Shown here: in pieces, positions 1 to 3,725 of the stretch
Position numbering within the stretch: the first letter of the stretch is position 1
Layout: each line of letters opens with the position of its first letter
Source: an uncultured Verrucomicrobiales bacterium
Lineage (GTDB): Bacteria; Verrucomicrobiota; Verrucomicrobiia; Verrucomicrobiales; Akkermansiaceae
Direction: 5' to 3'
NCBI GenBank assembly: GCA_937893015.1
Contig: CALBJX010000093.1
Coordinates: 1 to 5,972 of the forward strand
Length of the DNA stretch: 5,972 nucleotides
Position numbers and translations under genes: made by a program
The notes under the pieces: model-generated
Told to the model about the DNA's origin: nothing
Databases searched by the model: none
The model's input: the letters and a program-made list of their open reading frames with translations, nothing else

Positions 1-944
1 GTGGCGCCGATGGTGCGCAGCTCGCCGCGGGCCAGCGCGGGCTTCAGCAGGTTGGCGGCATCCATGGAGCCGTCTCCGCCCGCCCCCGCGCCCACAAGGG
101 TGTGGAGCTCATCGATGAAGAGGATGATTTCCCCGTTGGAGGACGTCACCTCTTTGATGAAGGCTTTGAGGCGTTCCTCGAACTCGCCGCGGTACTTGGC
201 ACCCGCCAGCATGGAGCCGATGTTGAGGCTCACGAGCCGCTTGCCCTGCATGCTCTCGGGCACGTCGCCATTGACGATGCGGCGCGCAAGGCCCTCCGCA
301 ATGGCGGTTTTGCCCACGCCGGGCTCGCCGATGAGCACGGGGTTGTTCTTGGTGCGGCGGGAGAGGATTTGCAGCACGCGGCGGATTTCCGCATCGCGCC
401 CGATGACGGGGTCAATCTTGCCCTGCCGAGCGCGGGCGGTGAGGTCCGTGCCGTACTTTTCGAGCGTCTGGAATTTCCCTTCGGGCTCCTGGTCGGTGAT
501 GCGCTGGTTGCCGCGCACCTCGCGCAAAGCGGCGAGATATTTCTGTTCGGTGAGCCCGCAGCTCTCCATCAGGCGGCGCATGGCGTCGTCCGTGCGGAAG
601 AGGGCGAGCACGAAGTGTTCCACGCTCAGGAAGTCATCCTTCATGGCGGTGCGCTGTTCCTCGGCGGCGTTCAGGGCGCGGTCAAGGGCGGGGCCGATGC
701 CCGCGCTCTGCACCACGCCACCCGTCTGCCGCGGCTCGCGGGAGAGGGCGCCCTCCAGCTCGGTGAGGAGACGCGCGGTGTTTGCGCCCGCTTTTTCCAG
801 CACGGCGGAGAGCACACCGCCCTCCTGCCGCACCAGCGCGAGCAGCAGCTCCGCGGGGTAGATTTGCGCACGACCGGCTTGCTGCGCAGCCTTTTGAGCC
901 GCCACAAGCCCCTCCGTGAATTTGGTAGTCAGGTTGTTGTTCAT
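1..944 (-). CDS. clpB: ATP-dependent chaperone ClpB, N-terminal part (runs off left edge)
   Basis: ClpB is a cytoplasmic hexameric AAA+ disaggregase that pulls proteins out of aggregates together with DnaK/DnaJ/GrpE. The window holds the first 314 codons of a protein usually near 860 residues. Residues 1-145 form the Clp N-domain as two related repeats (first KFTEGLVAAQKAAQQAG, second beginning near ALDRALNAAEEQ). Residues 160-314 are the start of the first AAA+ module: Walker A GEPGVGKT at 206-213, pore loop KYRGEFE at 250-256, Walker B IILFIDE at 273-279, then a glycine-rich GAGAGGDGSMDAANLLKP segment typical of ClpB. The reading is unbroken. It ends inside the sensor-1 TIGAT motif, so the middle domain and second AAA+ module lie outside. 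The ATG at 944 fits the family's N-terminus. A GGGGG run lies 12 nt upstream, a poor Shine-Dalgarno. The gene is divergent from the small membrane-protein gene. ClpA or ClpC is less likely given the N-domain sequence, but the diagnostic middle domain is not visible. Confidence 0.95.
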   Translation of the reverse strand, partial: MNNNLTTKFTEGLVAAQKAAQQAGRAQIYPAELLLALVRQEGGVLSAVLEKAGANTARLLTELEGALSREPRQTGGVVQSAGIGPALDRALNAAEEQRTAMKDDFLSVEHFVLALFRTDDAMRRLMESCGLTEQKYLAALREVRGNQRITDQEPEGKFQTLEKYGTDLTARARQGKIDPVIGRDAEIRRVLQILSRRTKNNPVLIGEPGVGKTAIAEGLARRIVNGDVPESMQGKRLVSLNIGSMLAGAKYRGEFEERLKAFIKEVTSSNGEIILFIDELHTLVGAGAGGDGSMDAANLLKPALARGELRTIGA

Positions 945-950
945 ACAGCT

Positions 951-979
951 ATGATACCCCCTGTTACCGATTTGTTCAA
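951..979 (-). promoter_or_regulatory. Candidate proximal clpB promoter
   Basis: Read on the minus strand, TTGAAC (979-974) and TATCAT (956-951) are separated by exactly 17 bp. They match the vegetative -35 and -10 consensus at 4/6 and 5/6 positions. The predicted start is close to base 944, the A of the clpB ATG, which would make the transcript leaderless or nearly so. I see no CIRCE inverted repeat and no clear heat-shock sigma -10 (CCCCAT-like), although such control is common for clpB. This is pattern matching only. Confidence 0.45.
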
Positions 980-983
980 TAAA

Positions 984-1012
984 ATTATGCGAAGTTGTAA
1001 AATTCTTTTCAG
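984..1012 (-). promoter_or_regulatory. Candidate distal clpB promoter
   Basis: On the minus strand, CTGAAA (1012-1007) and CATAAT (989-984) are spaced by 17 bp, with 4/6 and 5/6 consensus matches. A start near base 977 would give a leader of about 33 nt that contains the GGGGG run at 961-957 as a weak, distant ribosome binding site. It is an alternative or addition to the proximal candidate. The AT-rich composition of this spacer makes chance matches likely. Confidence 0.25.
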
Positions 1013-1045
1013 GTGAGATACACCAAGAGCTCTATCTCTTTCGGC

Positions 1046-1074
1046 TTGATAATTTCTCTGTCCTGTGCTACCTT
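1046..1074 (+). promoter_or_regulatory. Candidate promoter of the plus-strand three-gene unit
   Basis: TTGATA (1046-1051, 5/6 to the -35 consensus) is followed after 17 bp by TACCTT (1069-1074, 3/6 to the -10 consensus). A TG one base before the hexamer gives an extended -10 (TGCTACCTT). The predicted start is about 1081, only a few bases before the ATG codons at 1085, 1088 and 1094. If real, it implies a leaderless or very short-leader mRNA, and it argues against translation from the in-frame GTG at 1013, which would lie upstream of the transcript. Confidence 0.4.
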
Positions 1075-1084
1075 GCGCCGCGTT

Positions 1085-1354
1085 ATGATGACGATGCTTA
1101 GTGAAATCGTGCTGCCGCTCGCTCAGGCTGCGACGCAGGAGGGCGGCAATGTGGTCTCCACCCTTGGCGCCGACGGCATTGGCGCGGGTGGTGCCGCCGT
1201 AGGTCTGGCAGGTGTGTGGTTCTTCTTCAAAGTGATCCGCAAGGTGATTGCCACGCTCTTCATGTTCTGCATCTGCTACCTCGTGTGCAAGTGCTGCTTC
1301 GGTGTGGATATCTCGGGGCTGGTGACGCCGTTCCTGCACCTCATCGGCAAGTAA
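1085..1354 (+). CDS. Small cysteine-rich membrane protein, unknown function
   Basis: I do not recognise this 89-residue protein. Residues 1-30 are mildly polar. Residues 32-50 are Gly/Ala-rich then aromatic (GAGGAAVGLAGVWFFF). A basic turn KVIRK follows, then a hydrophobic segment at 54-73 holding five cysteines in ten positions (Cys62, 64, 68, 70, 71; pattern CxCxxxCxCC). The C-terminal tail is short and ends LHLIGK. This suggests one or two membrane passes. Two hydrophobic segments around a basic turn recall holin-like or hairpin peptides, but nothing else supports a holin. The start is uncertain among ATGs at 1085, 1088 and 1094. No Shine-Dalgarno precedes them. An in-frame GTG at 1013 would add 24 residues across the apparent promoter and is disfavoured. 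The gene is followed after 12 nt by the lipoprotein gene, probably co-transcribed. Confidence 0.6.
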   Translation: MMTMLSEIVLPLAQAATQEGGNVVSTLGADGIGAGGAAVGLAGVWFFFKVIRKVIATLFMFCICYLVCKCCFGVDISGLVTPFLHLIGK

Positions 1355-1366
1355 ATTTTCCCGACC

Positions 1367-1801
1367 ATGAACAAAAGCCTTTTTGCTCTGCTGTGTGCGG
1401 GCTCCGCGCTGCTCTGCTCCTCCTGCATCACGGCTGCGGTGGGTGCCGCGACAGCCGCTACGGGTGCCGCGGGCTCCGCTCTGGGCGGCGGCACCGCCAT
1501 GACGGCTCTCGGTCTCTCCTCTCTGCTGGGCAGCAGTGCGCCGGAAAGCATGGAGGGCCATACCGTGACCTTCACGGGCTCTGCAGGGGCTGCCAAACTT
1601 TCTTTCCCCAAGGGGGTGGAGACGAATATGCTCTACACGCGCGTGACGGACAGGACCGCTACGCTGATCTGCGCCGACGGCTCGGAGAAGGACGTGTACC
1701 ACATGACCTTCACCTCTGCGACGGAGGGCAGCTACGCCGTGGACAGCACCGCTGCGGACGGCTCGGTGAGCACGGGCCATGGTACCTTCTGCGTGAAATA
1801 A
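1367..1801 (+). CDS. Small putative lipoprotein with β-rich C-terminal domain
   Basis: This is a 144-residue protein with a signal peptide. It has Lys3, a hydrophobic core at 5-16, and a cysteine at 20 in the context LLCSSC. The lipobox is imperfect because Cys17 occupies -3 and Leu16 is at -4, but lipidation at Cys20 is the likeliest reading. Residues 21-57 are almost all Ala, Gly, Thr, Ser and Leu, like a glycine-zipper linker that could lie on or in a membrane. Residues 62-144 alternate as β-strands (HTVTFTG, TATLICADGS, YHMTFTSATEGSY) and carry Cys102 and Cys142, which could form a disulfide outside the cytoplasm. The 'TATL...MTFTSAT' pattern recalls β-rich surface proteins of Verrucomicrobiota; that is recollection, not a search. 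There is no Shine-Dalgarno before the ATG. The stop codon lies 3 nt before the first possible start of the next gene. Function unknown. Confidence 0.7.
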   Translation: MNKSLFALLCAGSALLCSSCITAAVGAATAATGAAGSALGGGTAMTALGLSSLLGSSAPESMEGHTVTFTGSAGAAKLSFPKGVETNMLYTRVTDRTATLICADGSEKDVYHMTFTSATEGSYAVDSTAADGSVSTGHGTFCVK

Positions 1802-1804
1802 GGT

Positions 1805-2806
1805 TTGATTCGCCGCGTGGATGCCAAAGAGATGGTTCTGGGCTATCTCCGCACCTTGCAGGAGCAGGGTGTGCAGCATCTGCCTGTGGATGAGGAAGCC
1901 CGCGGCATCCTGCGCGAGTGGATGCTCGCCGCTCGCCGCGGGGTGAAGGCAGTGTTGCCGCGCCGTGCCCTGATGCCCGCCGCGCCTCCTCCCGCCGCCC
2001 CCGCGCCGCCGGCAGCAGGCGGTGCCGCACCCGCCCCGACCCCTGCAGGACCTGAGGACGAGATTTCCTCAAACATCCGCGAGCTGCGTGCCGCTGCTGC
2101 CGCACCTGTGGACAAAAGCGCACCTGCGCTCACGGATGAAGAGATTCCCTTCTTCCGCCCCGCCTCCGACGGCACCCCCGCAGGGCAGTGGGCGGGGTTC
2201 GAAAAGCTCCTGCCGCATTGGAAACCCCTGCGCGAGCTCGGCACACTGCGCCCCACCCCGGTGTTCGGCACGGGCGACCGCCGCGCGAGCATTGTCTTCG
2301 TGGGCGACTGCCCCAACTACCATGATGAGAAGAATCAAGCCCCTTTCAGCGGCGAAGCGGGCGGCAAGCTCGACGGCATGCTGAAAGCCATGGGGCTCTC
2401 GCGTGAGCAGGTGTACCTCACGCACCTCGTCAAGTTCCGCCCCTCGCAACCGCGCCAGACCCTCAACACCCGTCCGCCGAGTGAGAAGGAGGTGCGCCTG
2501 AGCCTCGCCGTGCTGGACTACGAAATCCGTCTTGTGCAGCCGCGCGTCATCGTGGCGCTGGGCATTGTACCCGCACGCGGCCTGCTGCAACAGGGCGATT
2601 TGCCCCTCTCTGCCTACCAGCAGCTGCAGGGTGCACACTACAACGGCACGCCCGTCATCGTCACCCACCACCCCGGTTACTTACTCCGCACGAGCGACCT
2701 TGCCGAGCGCCGTCGCCTGTGGGAGGAAATGCTGCGCGTCATGGAGATGGTCGGTCTGCCCATCTCCGACAAGCAGCGCGGCTACTTTTTGCCGAAACCG
2801 AGGTGA
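1805..2806 (+). CDS. Uracil-DNA glycosylase superfamily protein (family 4-like, cysteine-poor)
   Basis: Family 4 uracil-DNA glycosylases excise uracil from DNA in base-excision repair. Residues 160-300 match that fold. They hold strand IVFVGD, a motif-1 region GDCPNYHDEKNQAPFSG (167-183, same length as family 4 GEAPG...PFVG), AGGKLDGMLKAMGL, VYLTHLVKFRP (203-213), VIVALG, and motif 2 HHPGYLLR (288-295). Differences from a standard enzyme are marked. Cys169 is the only cysteine in 333 residues, so the four Fe-S ligands are absent (VKCRP has become VKFRP). Motif-1 Glu is Asp168, and the expected Asn before VKCRP is His207. His289 of motif 2 is kept. Residues 1-50 look helical. Residues 55-105 are a Pro/Ala-rich linker. 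Normal family members are about 200-230 residues, so the first 140 are an extension. The start is unsure: TTG 1805 is the longest, and GTG 1817 or ATG 1832 are possible. Glycosylase activity is unproven. Confidence 0.8.
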   Translation: MIRRVDAKEMVLGYLRTLQEQGVQHLPVDEEARGILREWMLAARRGVKAVLPRRALMPAAPPPAAPAPPAAGGAAPAPTPAGPEDEISSNIRELRAAAAAPVDKSAPALTDEEIPFFRPASDGTPAGQWAGFEKLLPHWKPLRELGTLRPTPVFGTGDRRASIVFVGDCPNYHDEKNQAPFSGEAGGKLDGMLKAMGLSREQVYLTHLVKFRPSQPRQTLNTRPPSEKEVRLSLAVLDYEIRLVQPRVIVALGIVPARGLLQQGDLPLSAYQQLQGAHYNGTPVIVTHHPGYLLRTSDLAERRRLWEEMLRVMEMVGLPISDKQRGYFLPKPR

Positions 2807-2823
2807 ACAGGGGGGATACCTAC

Positions 2824-2860
2824 AAAAAATGGTCTGACCATCGGTCAGACCATTTTTTTT
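2824..2860. terminator. Bidirectional intrinsic terminator
   Basis: A perfect inverted repeat: TGGTCTGACC (2830-2839), loop ATC, GGTCAGACCA (2843-2852). It is extended by A6 on the left pairing with T6 on the right, for 16 bp in total. Plus-strand transcripts end in a run of eight T (2853-2860); minus-strand transcripts end in six (2829-2824). It sits 17 nt after the glycosylase stop and about 50 nt beyond the purQ stop, so it can serve both converging units. Confidence 0.9.
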
Positions 2861-2911
2861 ATCTCGCGCGGCGGTAGCCACGCCATGATTTCAAAATCGG
2901 ACGTCGTCCAT

Positions 2912-3619
2912 TCATTTGATGGCATCGAACGCGCCCTTGAAGAAGTAATAGCCCCAGCCCCAGTCGGGGTCGCCGGACCAATCGGGGTCGTAGTGGTGGC
3001 GGGGCTTCAGGAAGCGTTCGGGGTGCGGCATGAGGCCCATGGCGCGGCCCGTGGGGTCCTGCAGACCCGCGATGCGCATCTCGGAGCCGTTGTGGTTGTC
3101 GGCGTACTGGAGGGCGACACAGTTCGTATCGAAATACTTTTGAGCGTCGCCGGGCTCGGTGACGAGGCGGCCTTCCGCGTGGGCGGAGGGCAGCTCAAAA
3201 TTATCGGGCAGGTACTGCGTGTAGGGGCTGGTGTGGGAGACCTTCACCAGCTTGTCCCACATGCATTCGAAACGCTCGCTTTTGTTCCAGATGAGGGAGG
3301 CCTTGGGCAGGATGCCGAGCTTTGTGAGAATCTGGAAGCCGTTGCAGATGCCGAAGAGGAAGCCGCCGTTGTCGAAGTGCTTTTGCAGGGCGTCGCCGAG
3401 GAAACGCTCGGTTTCGAGCTGGGCAAGGCGGCCGCTCATCACATAGTCACCATAGGAGAAGCCGCCGCTGAACACGACGAGCTGCGCCTTGGCGACGTGC
3501 GCGGGAGTGGCGGTGGCGATGGGCTGCACCTGCGTGGAGAAGCCCGCCGCGTTCAGCGCGCGCGCGGTTTCCACATCGCAGTTGGTGCCGGGGTATTTGA
3601 GAAGTAATGCGTGAGGCAT
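2912..3619 (-). CDS. purQ: Phosphoribosylformylglycinamidine synthase subunit PurQ (glutaminase)
   Basis: PurQ is the class I glutamine amidotransferase subunit of FGAM synthase. It releases ammonia from glutamine and passes it to PurL, which uses ATP to turn FGAR into FGAM in purine biosynthesis, in the cytoplasm. At 235 residues it has normal length. Visible motifs are LLLKYPGTNCD (5-15), FSGGFSYGDYV (50-60), the nucleophile elbow GICNGFQ with Cys92 (90-96), HAEG (147-150) and MPHPER, giving the probable triad Cys92-His199-Glu201. The C-terminus is Trp/Tyr-rich (HHYDPDWSGDPDWGWGYYF). The ATG at 3619 is chosen because family homology starts there. The frame stays open to an ATG at 3688, but that extension only translates repeat DNA. 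No Shine-Dalgarno is present; the upstream bases are pyrimidine-rich (CCTCC) and belong to a heptamer array. The gene lies 106 nt downstream of purL on the same strand. Confidence 0.95.
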   Translation of the reverse strand: MPHALLLKYPGTNCDVETARALNAAGFSTQVQPIATATPAHVAKAQLVVFSGGFSYGDYVMSGRLAQLETERFLGDALQKHFDNGGFLFGICNGFQILTKLGILPKASLIWNKSERFECMWDKLVKVSHTSPYTQYLPDNFELPSAHAEGRLVTEPGDAQKYFDTNCVALQYADNHNGSEMRIAGLQDPTGRAMGLMPHPERFLKPRHHYDPDWSGDPDWGWGYYFFKGAFDAIK

Positions 3620-3621
3620 GA

Positions 3622-3656
3622 TTGAAAGTTGGAGGTTGGAAGTTTGAAGTTGGAAG
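3622..3656. repeat. Heptanucleotide tandem array A (consensus TTGGAAG)
   Basis: Five consecutive 7-nt units on the plus strand: TTGAAAG, TTGGAGG, TTGGAAG, TTTGAAG, TTGGAAG. The next bases (TTTTTCAG) look like a decayed sixth unit. The array ends two bases from the purQ ATG, so it occupies the place where a ribosome binding site would be. On the purQ sense strand it reads as CTTCCAA units. A 7-nt period shifts frame at each unit, which argues against a coding role. Confidence 0.85.
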
Positions 3657-3668
3657 TTTTTCAGTTTC

Positions 3669-3685
3669 CCGCGCCTTCGGCGCGG
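3669..3685. other. GC-rich hairpin between the two heptamer arrays
   Basis: CCGCGCC (3669-3675), loop TTC, GGCGCGG (3679-3685): a perfect 7-bp GC stem. On the minus (transcribed) strand it is followed by GAAACTGAAAAAC rather than a T run, so it is not a standard terminator. It could slow transcription, protect mRNA ends, or be the core of a repeated element. It is the centre of the spacer between purL and purQ. Confidence 0.65.
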
Positions 3686-3695
3686 CATTCTTTAA

Positions 3696-3723
3696 CTTCG
3701 TACATCGTACATCGTACTTCGTA
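3696..3723. repeat. Heptanucleotide tandem array B (consensus CWTCGTA)
   Basis: Four consecutive 7-nt units on the plus strand: CTTCGTA, CATCGTA, CATCGTA, CTTCGTA, followed by CATTAA, which merges into the purL stop codon at 3728-3726. The unit is unrelated in sequence to array A but has the same length. On the sense strand of purL it reads as TACGATG/TACGAAG units, starting right after the stop. Confidence 0.85.
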
Positions 3724-3725
3724 CA

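Noticed and set aside
975..1005. Plus-strand promoter-like TTCAAT...TAAAAT in the divergent spacer
   Set aside because: The -35 match is weak and the region is AT-rich. It would mainly serve the disfavoured GTG start. The extended -10 site at 1046-1074 is better placed.
102..1016. Long plus-strand open frame (304 aa) opposite clpB
   Set aside because: The opposite strand encodes an unmistakable ClpB with Walker motifs. The frame is an antisense shadow of GC-rich coding DNA.
1013..1084. In-frame GTG at 1013 as start of the small membrane protein
   Set aside because: It lies upstream of the best promoter and would translate the AT-rich spacer. A hydrophobic stretch (GLIISLSCA) there is tempting as a signal peptide, but no ribosome binding site is present.
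941..1879. 312-aa minus-strand open frame across the divergent spacer, small membrane protein and lipoprotein genes
   Set aside because: It has no recognisable motifs, is rich in His/Arg/Gly as in antisense frames, and runs through the promoter region. The plus-strand genes have a signal peptide and membrane segments in a sensible order.
2861..2911. Possible small gene or attachment site between the terminator and the purQ stop
   Set aside because: Only a five-codon frame follows the purQ stop and there is no tRNA or direct repeat. I see nothing else there.
2885..3607. 240-aa plus-strand open frame opposite purQ
   Set aside because: PurQ on the minus strand has the full catalytic set. This is its antisense shadow.
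3620..3688. Extended PurQ start at 3688
   Set aside because: The added 23 residues only translate the hairpin and heptamer array A (giving LQTSNLQL-like sequence). Family homology starts at the ATG at 3619.
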